Source of the DNA: Deltaproteobacteria bacterium
GTDB lineage: Bacteria > Desulfobacterota > Desulfomonilia > UBA1062
NCBI GenBank assembly: GCA_015486075.1
Contig: WFSG01000041.1
Coordinates: forward strand, 1-64,000
Length of the DNA: 64,000 bases
Reading direction: 5' to 3'
The notes below the pieces were generated by a model. It was not told the origin of the DNA and did not search any database. It saw only the letters and a list, made by a program, of their open reading frames with translations. The translations under genes and the position numbers were made by a program. Positions 7,994 to 16,631 of this stretch are shown here, piece by piece (the stretch's first letter is position 1; each line of letters begins with the position of its first letter).

Positions 7994-9295
7994 ATGATAT
8001 TCAATGAGGAGTTTGAAACTCTACCAAGAGAGGCCCTGGAAGCCCTTCAACTCAAGAGACTGAAACAGGTGGTGCAGAGGGTTTATCACACCGTTGGCTT
8101 CTACAGGAAGGCCTTTGATGATGCAGGCGTCAGGCCTGAGGACATAAAGACGTTGGACGACCTGAAGAGACTACCGTTTACCACGAAGCAAGACCTGAGA
8201 GATAACTACCCTTTCGGCATGTTCTCCGTACCCATGAGCAACGTGGTGAGGATACATGCATCATCAGGTACTACAGGAAGACCAACGGTAGTGGGTTACA
8301 CCAAGAGGGACATAGATATGTGGGCAGGGCTTATGGCAAGGTGCTTTGCCGCTGCAGGGCTTACAAAAAATGACGTAGTACACAATGCCTATGGATACGG
8401 GCTCTTTACAGGTGGTCTCGGTGCCCATTACGGTGCTGAGAAGCTAGGTGCAAGCGTTATTCCCATGTCAGGAGGCAACACTAAAAAACAGATAATGATA
8501 CTCCAGGATTTTGGACCTACTGCCATCTGCTGTACTCCCTCTTATGCCCTGTACCTGGCAGAGATGGGTGAAGAGATGGGTGTGGACATGCGTTCTTTAA
8601 GGCTTAAGGTCGGTATACTCGGTGCAGAGCCATGGAGCGAAAAGATGAGGATAGAGATAGAAAATAAGCTGGACATAATGGCCCTCAATATCTATGGGCT
8701 TTCCGAGGTCCTGGGCCCAGGGGTGTCTATGGAGTGTGCAGAGGGCAGAAACGGGCTTCACGTTTTCGAGGATCATTTCATAGTGGAGGTCATAAACCCT
8801 GAGTCCGGCGAGGTATTACCCTATGGGGAGACCGGTGAGCTCGTGTTCACCACACTGACAAAGGAGGCATTCCCCTTGATCAGGTACAGGACAAGGGACA
8901 TATCCAGGCTTATGCCAGAGACATGCAAGTGTGGGAGGACGTTTGTAAGGATGGACAGGGTCTCAGGACGCAGCGACGACATGCTTATCATAAGGGGCGT
9001 GAACGTATTCCCATCGCAGATAGAAAGCGTTCTTATGGATGTAGAGGGGCTTGAGCCTCACTATCAGCTTATAGTGGACAGGGAAGGGGCGCTTGATACT
9101 CTCGAGGTTCAGGTAGAGGTAAGCGAGAAGATATTTTCTGACGAGGTGAGAAAACTCCAGGAAATGGAGAAGAGGATAGCAAAGGACATAAAGGATTACC
9201 TAGGTGTAACAGCAAAGGTAAAGCTCGTTGAGCCCAAAACGCTAAAAAGATTCGAGGGAAAGGCACAGCGAGTTATTGATAAGAGGAATATTTAA
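7994..9295 (+). CDS. paaK: Phenylacetate-CoA ligase
   Basis: This 433-residue AMP-forming ligase activates phenylacetate (or a related aryl acid) to its CoA thioester in the cytoplasm. The nucleotide-binding loop [14 protein letters not shown] (about 90-103), the [11 protein letters not shown] motif (about 235), IRYRTRDI (about 296), and the C-terminal EGKAQRVID lysine region are all intact. A GAGGAGGTTAG site precedes the ATG. Beside iorAB, PaaK-type ligases can run in the direction that conserves ATP from aryl-acetyl-CoA or primes free acids. Direction is inference. A degenerate paralogue sits at 14187. Confidence 0.93.
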   Translation: MIFNEEFETLPREALEALQLKRLKQVVQRVYHTVGFYRKAFDDAGVRPEDIKTLDDLKRLPFTTKQDLRDNYPFGMFSVPMSNVVRIHASSGTTGRPTVVGYTKRDIDMWAGLMARCFAAAGLTKNDVVHNAYGYGLFTGGLGAHYGAEKLGASVIPMSGGNTKKQIMILQDFGPTAICCTPSYALYLAEMGEEMGVDMRSLRLKVGILGAEPWSEKMRIEIENKLDIMALNIYGLSEVLGPGVSMECAEGRNGLHVFEDHFIVEVINPESGEVLPYGETGELVFTTLTKEAFPLIRYRTRDISRLMPETCKCGRTFVRMDRVSGRSDDMLIIRGVNVFPSQIESVLMDVEGLEPHYQLIVDREGALDTLEVQVEVSEKIFSDEVRKLQEMEKRIAKDIKDYLGVTAKVKLVEPKTLKRFEGKAQRVIDKRNI

Positions 9296-9311
9296 AAAGG
9301 AGGTTAAGCCA

Positions 9312-9743
9312 ATGAAGGTTGAACAGATATCCGTATTTTTGGAAAACAAACCAGGTGGGCTGGCCCAGGTTACTAGGGTATTAAAGGAAAGGAATATAAA
9401 CATCAGGGCATTATCCCTGGCAGATACTACGGACTTCGGCATACTCAGACTTATAGTGGACAAGGTCCAGGAGGCAAGGGATATATTGAAGACCGAGGGA
9501 TTCACCGTGGGCCGCACCGAGGTGGTTGCAGTAGAGGTTGCTGATAGGCCAGGCGGGCTTCATGCCATAGTGGATGCACTATCTAGTGAGGGCATTAACG
9601 TGGAATACATGTATGCCTTTGTGGAGAGAAGCGGTGAGAATGCCGTGATAATATTCAGGCTCGACGATACTGACAGGGCAATAGAGGTACTCCAAGAAAA
9701 AGGGTTGAAGGTGTTACCAGGGGAAAAGGTTTATAGGCTTTGA
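9312..9743 (+). CDS. Tandem ACT-domain protein
   Basis: This 143-residue protein consists of two ACT repeats (about 1-68 and 70-143), each beginning with the hallmark xPGGL loop (NKPGGLAQV and DRPGGLHAI). ACT domains bind amino acids. Stand-alone double-ACT proteins are frequent beside paaK and ior genes in anaerobes, where they are presumed to sense an aromatic or branched-chain amino acid and control the neighbouring enzymes. The ATG at 9312 follows AAAGGAGGTTAAG and is chosen over an upstream in-frame start (9276) inside paaK. About 100 bases separate it from livK. Confidence 0.88.
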   Translation: MKVEQISVFLENKPGGLAQVTRVLKERNINIRALSLADTTDFGILRLIVDKVQEARDILKTEGFTVGRTEVVAVEVADRPGGLHAIVDALSSEGINVEYMYAFVERSGENAVIIFRLDDTDRAIEVLQEKGLKVLPGEKVYRL

Positions 9744-9804
9744 TATTGCGGGCATTGGATAAGTTCATGGAAGTAAGAGCATGAGGAACTATGTTTTGTT
9801 CCTT

Positions 9805-9816
9805 GTTAAATTTAAC
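9805..9816. repeat. Palindrome GTTAAATTTAAC before livK
   Basis: A perfect 12-base palindrome lies 30 bases upstream of the livK start, in the 102-base gap after the ACT gene. Just before it, AGGAAC and GTTCCT form a six-pair hairpin. It may be an operator or an mRNA structure that separates expression of livK from the genes before it. Evidence is the symmetry only. Confidence 0.3.
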
Positions 9817-9845
9817 TTGGATAAAACGATAAAAGGAGGTTAGAG

Positions 9846-10976
9846 GTGAAAAGGTTTATTCTGGGAGTTTTGTTAGGAGTGTTAGTTTTTGCAGTCATAG
9901 GGTTTACAGGCTGCACAAAGGAAAAGGTGGTAAAGGTAGGCGCTATTCTTAGGCTCTCGACAGGGGCTTCCGATGGTCTTCCTGCCAAGAGGGGCATAGA
10001 GATTGCCGTGGAGGAGATAAATGCTGCAGGTGGTATAAACGGTAAACCTTTGAAAGTTATATACGAGGACAGCAAGGATTCACCTCAGGCATCTGTCACT
10101 GCATTCGAAAAACTCATCTCCATGGACAAGGTAAAGGTTGTGATAGGCCCCATGATGAGCGGTAATACACTTGCCGTGGCACCCATAGCTGAGAGGGACC
10201 ACGTGGTTGTCATCACGCCCAATGGCACGTCTCCCAAAATATCGGATGCAGGTAAGTACATATACAGGGGATGCACCAGGATAGACAGACAGGCCGAGGC
10301 ACTTACCAAGTATGCCAAGGAGAGGATGGGAGTGAAAAGCGTTGCCATACTGTACAGTAACGAACCGTACGGTAAGGGATGCAACAAGCTGTTCTCCAAG
10401 TATTTTAATGATCTTGGCATAGATGTTGTGGCAGACGAGAGCTTCATGAGAGGGGACAGGGATTTCTCAGCACAGCTCACGAAGATAAAACAGAAAAAAT
10501 TCGACCTTCTTTTCATACCGGGTTACCTGCAGGAGACAGCCCCTGCCATTGTACAGGCAAGAAAGATGGGTATAAATGCCCCTTCTATGGGTGTATTCGG
10601 TGACATGGCGCCTAAATACATTGAGCTTGCGGGCAAAGCGGCCGAGGGACACGTGATTGCTGGCGAATACGATCCTGATTACAATACACCTACAAACAAA
10701 CGGTTCAAAGAAAAGTACATGGACATTGTAAAATCCCATAAAAACGAGCCTAACAATATAATGTTTGCCGCGATAACCTATGACATGACGAGAATAGTGG
10801 CCGATGCGATAAAGAATAGGGGTTACAATGCTGATGCAATAAGGGATTACCTGGACGGTCTCAAGGATTTTGACGGTGTAACTGGAAGGCTTAGCTTTGA
10901 CAAAAACGGTGACGTGGTAAAACAGGGCGTCTACATATTCAAGGTAGAGGGTGGCAAGTACGTAAAGGTAGAATAG
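9846..10976 (+). CDS. livK: Branched-chain/aromatic amino-acid ABC transporter substrate-binding lipoprotein
   Basis: This 376-residue periplasmic binding protein of the Leu/Ile/Val type begins with a lipoprotein signal (hydrophobic segment, then VIGFTGC, Cys about 23). The mature part starts VVKVGAILRLSTGASDGLPA and contains the conserved IGPMMSGNTLAVAPIAE and ITPNGTSP segments of the ligand cleft. The start is GTG (9846) behind AAAGGAGGTTAGAG. The ligand could be branched-chain or aromatic amino acids. Its position between ior/paaK/ACT and a second PaaK favours an aromatic ligand, but that is inference. Confidence 0.9.
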   Translation: MKRFILGVLLGVLVFAVIGFTGCTKEKVVKVGAILRLSTGASDGLPAKRGIEIAVEEINAAGGINGKPLKVIYEDSKDSPQASVTAFEKLISMDKVKVVIGPMMSGNTLAVAPIAERDHVVVITPNGTSPKISDAGKYIYRGCTRIDRQAEALTKYAKERMGVKSVAILYSNEPYGKGCNKLFSKYFNDLGIDVVADESFMRGDRDFSAQLTKIKQKKFDLLFIPGYLQETAPAIVQARKMGINAPSMGVFGDMAPKYIELAGKAAEGHVIAGEYDPDYNTPTNKRFKEKYMDIVKSHKNEPNNIMFAAITYDMTRIVADAIKNRGYNADAIRDYLDGLKDFDGVTGRLSFDKNGDVVKQGVYIFKVEGGKYVKVE

Positions 10977-11834
10977 GTGTTCTGGCAGCAGGCCTTAAAT
11001 GGTGTAGTAATAGGATGCGTGTACACACTCGTCGCACTGGGCTATACAATGGTCTATGGCATCCTAGGAATCATAAACTTTGCCCAGGGCGAAATTTATA
11101 TGTACGGTGCCTATGGTGCAGTCATAACGCTAGGCCTGACAGGAAACCTGACTTTATCTGTACTGGTGGGCATAAGCCTAAGCTGCGTGGTGGGTGTACT
11201 GCTTGAACGCGTGGCATTTAAACCGCTTAGGGGCTTGAACCCCTTGATCTCCCTTATAAGTGCCATCGGTGCATCTATTTTTCTGAGCTCGTCGGCGCGT
11301 TTTATCTTTGGACCTGACGAGAGGCCATTTCCCATACATTTTGCATCCCACATGTACAATTTCCTAGGGGTTGATATATCTGATATGCAGTTGATAATAA
11401 TAGGAGCTTCTTTACTTCTCATAACCCTCCTCTATGTCATAGTAAACCACACCAAGAACGGAAGGGCCATGAAGGCAGTTGCCATGGATGCTGAGGCAGC
11501 GATGCTTATGGGTATAGACGTGGATAAGACCTACATGTTTACCTTTTTAATTGGTTCTGCGCTAAGCGGAGTGGCTGGTATACTCATGGCGATATATTAT
11601 AACACTACATATCCAACCATGGGTACTTTGCCAGGGCTCAAGGCATTCTCTGCCGCTGTACTGGGTGGGGTAGGCAGCATACCAGGTGCGGTAGTGGGAG
11701 GGCTTACCCTCGGAGTTGCGGAAAACCTCGGGGCTGCATACATATCTTCGGGGTTCAAGGATGCATTTGCATTCCTCGCCCTGGTGCTCGTACTTGTTAT
11801 AAGGCCGAGTGGAATCATGGGTTCAAAGAGATGA
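10977..11834 (+). CDS. livH: Liv-type ABC transporter permease LivH
   Basis: This 285-residue inner-membrane permease has about eight hydrophobic helices and the LivH signatures ALNGVVIGCVYTLVALGYTM at the N-terminus and AFSAAVLGGVGSIPGAVVGG near residue 225, the EAA-like loop that contacts the ATPases. The start codon is a GTG directly abutting the livK stop (no gap), and the stop overlaps the livM ATG (ATGA). It pairs with LivM to form the membrane channel. Confidence 0.93.
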   Translation: MFWQQALNGVVIGCVYTLVALGYTMVYGILGIINFAQGEIYMYGAYGAVITLGLTGNLTLSVLVGISLSCVVGVLLERVAFKPLRGLNPLISLISAIGASIFLSSSARFIFGPDERPFPIHFASHMYNFLGVDISDMQLIIIGASLLLITLLYVIVNHTKNGRAMKAVAMDAEAAMLMGIDVDKTYMFTFLIGSALSGVAGILMAIYYNTTYPTMGTLPGLKAFSAAVLGGVGSIPGAVVGGLTLGVAENLGAAYISSGFKDAFAFLALVLVLVIRPSGIMGSKR

Positions 11835-12700
11835 CACCGTACATACTTCACGTGGGCATCATTATAATCCTGTTCTCCATCTTGAGCCTTAGCCTGAACA
11901 TGGCAGTTGGCATGGCTGGCCTTGTCTCCTTGGGACACGCTGCATTTTTCGGTATAGGTGCTTATGCCAGCGGCTTGATGATGCTTGAAGGCCTACCGTT
12001 TATTGTATGCCTATTGCTATCGGGTATTATAACCTCTTTATTTGGTTTACTCCTAGCTATACCCTCCTTGAGGGTAAAGGACGACTACCTAGCCATTGTG
12101 ACCTTGGGCTTTGGCATTATAACCGTGATCGTGCTCATGAATATGGGTATAACAGGTGGGCCGGATGGTCTCACAGGCATACCACAGGCCAGTGTGTTTG
12201 GCTTTGATATTACATCCAAGCCAGTTTACCTTGTATTCTGCGTTTCCATCCTTGCCGTAATGGTGCTCACCACGTCGAGGCTCAAGGCATCTAAGGTTGG
12301 TAGGGCATGGGCTGCAATAAGGGATAATGACACGGTTGCCATGTTCATGGGTATAAATATATACTATTACAAAATTTTGTGCATGGTAATAAGTTCATTC
12401 TGGGCAGGTATAGCAGGTAGCCTGTATGCCCATTACACAGGTTACATAAATCCCATGACCTTTGGGATGCAGACATCCATAATGATACTCGCCATGGTGG
12501 TTCTCGGCGGTATAGGTAGTATCCCGGGTTCCATAATAGGTGCTGCAGCACTTGTGATACTCCCCGAGTTGCTGAGAGGGCTAGAGGCGAATCAGGGTAT
12601 TTTCTACGGTGCATTGCTTGTTGCAATGATGGTATTGAGGCCCCAGGGTATTATGGGCAGGATGAAGGTTACAGATATCTTTGCAAGGGGGGGATCCTAG
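11831..12700 (+). CDS. livM: Liv-type ABC transporter permease LivM
   Basis: This 289-residue polytopic protein carries LivM hallmarks: LSLNMAVGMAGLVSLGHAAFFGIGAY near the N-terminus, RVKDDYLAIVTLGFG (about 82) and the ATPase-contacting loop MVVLGGIGSIPGSIIGA (about 223). About eight or nine transmembrane segments are predicted from hydrophobicity. It starts in the livH stop codon and abuts livF with no gap. It is the second channel subunit of the importer. Confidence 0.92.
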   Translation: MTPYILHVGIIIILFSILSLSLNMAVGMAGLVSLGHAAFFGIGAYASGLMMLEGLPFIVCLLLSGIITSLFGLLLAIPSLRVKDDYLAIVTLGFGIITVIVLMNMGITGGPDGLTGIPQASVFGFDITSKPVYLVFCVSILAVMVLTTSRLKASKVGRAWAAIRDNDTVAMFMGINIYYYKILCMVISSFWAGIAGSLYAHYTGYINPMTFGMQTSIMILAMVVLGGIGSIPGSIIGAAALVILPELLRGLEANQGIFYGALLVAMMVLRPQGIMGRMKVTDIFARGGS

Positions 12701-13429
12701 ATGCTAGTTGTGTCCAATCTACATACTTACTATGGCCGTATACACGCATTGAAAGGGATCTCTCTCCATATGAAACCTATGGAGGTGGTAGCACTTATCG
12801 GTGGCAACGGCGCTGGCAAGAGCACGGTACTGAAATCAATCTCGGGAATAGTACGATCTGCCTCGGGGAGCATAACATTAAACGGTGATGATATTACCCA
12901 CGTCTCACCCGAGAAGATAGTGATGTCTGGTGTAAGCCATGTACCGGAGGGAAGAAGGATATTCCCAAGGCTGACCGTCGAGGATAACCTGCTCCTTGGT
13001 GCGTTCACGAGAAAAGATTACTCAGAGATAAAGAAAGATATGGCAAGAATGCAAGAGCTTTTCCCGGTTCTTGCAAAAAGGAGAAAACAATATGCAGGGA
13101 ACCTCTCTGGTGGTGAACAGCAGATGCTCGCCATAGCAAGGGGGCTCATGTCAAGGCCTATGCTCCTCTTGCTGGATGAGCCCACAATGGGCCTGGCCCC
13201 TGTTGTTGCCAAGGATATATACAGGCAGATAAGGTATCTCAACAAGGAACGGGGTCTTGGCATACTTATAGTGGAACAGAATGCCAGGGTTGCTCTTGGA
13301 CTTGCTGACAGGGGCTATATCATTGAGACCGGCCGTATTGTGTTGGAGGGTAATGCAAGCGAGCTAAGGCAGAGTAACGAGATAAAAAGGGCATACCTAG
13401 GGAAAGATTACAGGGAAGTATGGGAGTAA
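12701..13429 (+). CDS. livF: Liv-type ABC transporter ATP-binding protein LivF
   Basis: This 242-residue ATPase has a Walker A motif GGNGAGKST (about 34-42), the ABC signature LSGGEQQMLAIARGL, and Walker B LLLLDEPTMGLAP. The HVPEGRRIFPRLTVEDNL segment is diagnostic for LivF rather than LivG. It follows livM without a gap and overlaps livG by ten bases. The order livF-livG is reversed from the E. coli operon, which has livG before livF. Confidence 0.93.
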   Translation: MLVVSNLHTYYGRIHALKGISLHMKPMEVVALIGGNGAGKSTVLKSISGIVRSASGSITLNGDDITHVSPEKIVMSGVSHVPEGRRIFPRLTVEDNLLLGAFTRKDYSEIKKDMARMQELFPVLAKRRKQYAGNLSGGEQQMLAIARGLMSRPMLLLLDEPTMGLAPVVAKDIYRQIRYLNKERGLGILIVEQNARVALGLADRGYIIETGRIVLEGNASELRQSNEIKRAYLGKDYREVWE

Positions 13430-14190
13430 TACTTAAGGTAGAATCTGTACACAAGAGCTTCATGGGCGTAAGCGCATTAAAGGGCGTGGATCTTGAGGTG
13501 GAAGAAGGCCAGATACTTGGCATAATAGGACCCAACGGTGCTGGTAAGACCACGCTTTTCAATGTAATAACAGGGCTCATAAGACAGGACTCGGGAAGGA
13601 TTTACCTTAACGGAGAAGACATAAGTGGAACACCTATTTACTCAAGGGCAAGACTCGGAATGGCAAGGACATTCCAGAACCTTGAGATATTCAAGGACAT
13701 GAGCGTGCTGGAGAATGTCATGTCTGGTGGGCACCTACACTTGGACTCGGGGCTTCTCGAGTGCATATTAGATTCGAAGAGAAAAAGACAGGAGGAGGAG
13801 GATCTTATATCGCGTGCGATGGCTCTGTTAAGACTCTTTGGTATTGAAGACAAGGCCGATCAGGATGCGTTCACATTGTCCTACGGTGAGCAAAGAAAGG
13901 TCGAGATTGCAAGGGCAATTGCCACTAGACCAAGGGTACTCTTCCTTGACGAGCCTGCTTCTGGCATGAACCCGAGAGAGACAGAAGAACTGGATTCTTT
14001 GATCAAGAGGATAAAAGAGGATATGCAGCTCACGATAGTACTCATAGAGCATGACATGAACCTTGTGATGGACATGTGCGAGGAAGTCGTCGTTATGTTT
14101 GAGGGTTCAGTACTTACCTCTGGTTCGCCCAGAGAGGTGCATAGAGACCAAAGGGTTATAGATGCTTACCTGGGGAGGGACGTTGTATGA
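13420..14190 (+). CDS. livG: Liv-type ABC transporter ATP-binding protein LivG
   Basis: This 256-residue ATPase has Walker A GPNGAGKTT (about 37-45), the signature LSYGEQRKVEIARAIA, Walker B LFLDEPASGMNP, and RLGMARTFQNLEIFKDMSVLENV, which marks LivG. It starts inside livF and its stop overlaps the start of the second paaK gene (ATGA). The whole importer plus the paralogous ligase therefore reads as one translational chain. Confidence 0.93.
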   Translation: MGVILKVESVHKSFMGVSALKGVDLEVEEGQILGIIGPNGAGKTTLFNVITGLIRQDSGRIYLNGEDISGTPIYSRARLGMARTFQNLEIFKDMSVLENVMSGGHLHLDSGLLECILDSKRKRQEEEDLISRAMALLRLFGIEDKADQDAFTLSYGEQRKVEIARAIATRPRVLFLDEPASGMNPRETEELDSLIKRIKEDMQLTIVLIEHDMNLVMDMCEEVVVMFEGSVLTSGSPREVHRDQRVIDAYLGRDVV

Positions 14191-15470
14191 CCTATTTTGA
14201 ACCTATTCTGGAGACAATGCCAAGGAAAGAACTGGATGTGCTCAGGCTGGAAAGATTACAATCAACACTTAACAGGGCATATCTAAATGTAGCCCATTAC
14301 AGAAGAGCCTTTGATAGTGTTAATATCTTACCAGAAGATATAAGGTCCATCGACGACCTTGAGAGTCTCCCTTTTACAACCAGGGATGATGTAGAGGCCA
14401 ATTATCCCTATGACATGTTTGCAGTCCCATTAAGGGAAGTTGTAAGGATGCATAGTCCGTCTGCCAAGTCTAGTAAGCCTGTGGTTACCGGTTATACCAA
14501 AAATGACCTTGTGCACTGGGCAAAGCTGGTGGCTAGGTACATGGTAGCTGCAGGGGTAACAAAGGATGACGTGGTGCAAGTTGCCTTCCGTTACGGTTTG
14601 TTGTCTGGGGGATTTGGCATGCATGCAGCAGCAGAGCTCGTAGGAGCATCGGTTATACCGACAGGCGTTGGTAATACCGCAGAACAGATAATGATAATGC
14701 AAGATTACCTTACGACAGTGCTGGTATGCACGCCTAGGTATGCCCTTGTTATCATGGATGGTATGAAGCAAAAACAAGTAAACCCGAAGGCATTGCGCCT
14801 GAGGATAGGTGTCATGGGAGGTGAACCACTATCTCATGAGCTAAGGCAGGAGATAGAGTCTGGTCTTGGCATAGAGGTATTCGACAACTACGGTTCCAGC
14901 GTGGTAATAGGCCCGGGCATAGCGGGTGAATGCCAGGCACACCAAGGGCTCCACGTATATGAAGATTATTTCATAGCCGAGGTTATAGACCCATATAGTC
15001 TCAAGAGACTTGAACCAGGCGAGAGAGGAGAGCTCGTTATTACAACCCTGGCAAGGGAGGCCTATCCTCTTATACGGTATCGCACTGGAGATATTACGTC
15101 CGTAATGAAAGATAAATGTCCCTGCGGCAGGACCCATATGAGGTTGAGTGGTTTCTATGGTCGGGTCGATAATAGCTTCAAGGTAAAGGGAGTCATGGTT
15201 AGTCCAAACAGGATTGAAGAGATACTCGCTGAGCAGGGTATTGATACGAAGTTTCAGGCTAGGGTTTACACGAGTGGTGCAAGGGAGATCATCGAGGTGC
15301 TCCTAGAGGTTAAGGAAGGGCTGTTCTTCGATGAAATGAGGGCACAGGAGACCTTTATTGAGAGGATAGAGAGGGCAATGCATGCAGGCCTTGGTGTAAG
15401 GGTGAAAGTAAGGATAGTACCTGCCAAGGCATTTGTGGGCAAGGGTGTAGTTGTAGATGAAAGGCTGTAG
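14187..15470 (+). CDS. Degenerate PaaK-like paralogue (probable non-catalytic)
   Basis: This 427-residue protein aligns end to end with the PaaK encoded at 7994, but key motifs are altered. The nucleotide-binding loop SSGTTGRP becomes PSAKSSKP (about 91-98), losing both glycines and both threonines. The [11 protein letters not shown] motif becomes YGSSVVIGPGI. The hinge region [11 protein letters not shown] becomes GRVDNSFKVKG. The fold, the LIRYRTGDI segment and a C-terminal lysine (VGKG) are kept. It is therefore an adenylate-forming fold that probably cannot activate acids normally. It could be a regulator, a partner subunit of PaaK, or a thioester-handling enzyme. Coupling to livG argues that it is expressed. 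Confidence 0.8.
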   Translation: MTYFEPILETMPRKELDVLRLERLQSTLNRAYLNVAHYRRAFDSVNILPEDIRSIDDLESLPFTTRDDVEANYPYDMFAVPLREVVRMHSPSAKSSKPVVTGYTKNDLVHWAKLVARYMVAAGVTKDDVVQVAFRYGLLSGGFGMHAAAELVGASVIPTGVGNTAEQIMIMQDYLTTVLVCTPRYALVIMDGMKQKQVNPKALRLRIGVMGGEPLSHELRQEIESGLGIEVFDNYGSSVVIGPGIAGECQAHQGLHVYEDYFIAEVIDPYSLKRLEPGERGELVITTLAREAYPLIRYRTGDITSVMKDKCPCGRTHMRLSGFYGRVDNSFKVKGVMVSPNRIEEILAEQGIDTKFQARVYTSGAREIIEVLLEVKEGLFFDEMRAQETFIERIERAMHAGLGVRVKVRIVPAKAFVGKGVVVDERL

Positions 15471-15526
15471 GGAAGGTATGGGGTTGAAGTCTCAAGGTAT
15501 AAAGGATAAGGTTCTTGGGGGCTGAG

Positions 15527-16492
15527 ATGATAAAGACTAGGGTTAGCGATTTACTTGGCATAGAGTATCCCATACTCAAGGGTGGTATGGTCTGGGTATC
15601 CAATTCCAGGCTCACGGCAGCAGTTTCCAATGCAGGCGGGCTTGGTGTGATGGGCATAGGTGCCATGGACATGGATACTTTTGCCAAGGAATTAGAGGCA
15701 TTGAAAGGGATGACGGATAAGCCCTTTGGCGTGAGCTGTCCGCTTATAAGGCCGGATTACGAGACCATGCTGGGTGCAGCCATTGAAAGTGGCGTGAATG
15801 TAATCGTGACATCTGCAGGCAATCCAGCCAAGGTAAACAGAATGCTACTCGATGCCGGGGTAACAGCCATACACGTGGTAGCCAATGTAAGAATGGCTAA
15901 AAAGGTAGAAGACCTTGGTTACCACATGGTTGTTGCCGAGGGTTTTGAGGCAGGGGGTCACAACGGGAGGGATGAACTGACCACGTTTACGCTGGTTCCC
16001 CAGGTTGTGGATGCCGTGAGCATACCTGTTATTGCAGCAGGTGGCATTGCGGATGCGAGAGGCATGGTAGCAGCCTTTGCCCTGGGTGCAGAAGGTATAC
16101 AGATGGGTACAAGGTTTGTTGCAACAAGGGAGTCACCGGTACATGATAACTTCAAAATGGCAATAGTAAATGCTAGGGATACAGATACCACGATAACCGG
16201 AAGGGCATTCAGTGACCCCACTAGGGTTATCAAGAATGCCTTTACCGAGAAGATTATCGATGCCGAGAGAAAGGGTGTTGATCCCGCCAAGATACTCGAG
16301 ATGATAGGTTCTGACAGGACTTACATTGGTTCAGTGAAAGGTGACCTGCAGAACGGGTCCTTGATGAGTGGACAGGTTGCAGGTATGATAAAGGAACTGA
16401 AGAGCGTGCAAGAGGTAATGGAGGATATCATCTTAGGCCTTGGTCCTGTAATAGGTAGGCTCTCTGATACGTTCAAGACCCTGCCTGGCTAG
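15527..16492 (+). CDS. FMN-dependent oxidoreductase, FabK / nitronate monooxygenase family
   Basis: This 321-residue TIM-barrel flavoprotein opens MIKTRVSDLLGIEYPILKGG, followed by SNAGGLGVMG, then the FMN phosphate-binding run EAGGHNG (about 145) and IAAGGIADARG and GAEGIQMGTRFVAT. Family members are enoyl-ACP reductase II (FabK), nitronate monooxygenase, or 2-enoyl reductases, and these cannot be separated by eye. It ends the ior-paaK-liv operon, 56 bases after the PaaK paralogue. An ATG at 15527 is preferred over a TTG twelve bases upstream. A role in reducing an unsaturated acyl-CoA in the same pathway is possible but inferred. Confidence 0.85.
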   Translation: MIKTRVSDLLGIEYPILKGGMVWVSNSRLTAAVSNAGGLGVMGIGAMDMDTFAKELEALKGMTDKPFGVSCPLIRPDYETMLGAAIESGVNVIVTSAGNPAKVNRMLLDAGVTAIHVVANVRMAKKVEDLGYHMVVAEGFEAGGHNGRDELTTFTLVPQVVDAVSIPVIAAGGIADARGMVAAFALGAEGIQMGTRFVATRESPVHDNFKMAIVNARDTDTTITGRAFSDPTRVIKNAFTEKIIDAERKGVDPAKILEMIGSDRTYIGSVKGDLQNGSLMSGQVAGMIKELKSVQEVMEDIILGLGPVIGRLSDTFKTLPG

Positions 16493-16571
16493 GGATCTAG
16501 TACCAGGTATAAAGTACTTGCAGAAGCTAGTACTATTGTCGCCAGTTTTAAAAGATGTACCTTCGCAGTCA

Positions 16572-16600
16572 TTGACAATCCCTGTCTTATTGGGTTAGAT
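16572..16600 (+). promoter_or_regulatory. Candidate ileS promoter
   Basis: TTGACA (16572-16577), 17 bases, then TTAGAT (16595-16600), placing the transcription start near 16607 and leaving a leader of about 25 bases before ileS. The leader is too short for a T-box, and no stem-loop specifier structure is evident in the 136-base gap. Confidence 0.55.
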
Positions 16601-16631
16601 TGCCAGTTTCATACAGCCTAGGAGGAATATG

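Noticed and set aside
16493-16628. Possible T-box or other riboswitch before ileS
   Set aside because: The candidate promoter leaves a leader of only about 25 bases, and no specifier loop or conserved T-box sequence (TGGNACCGCG) is present.
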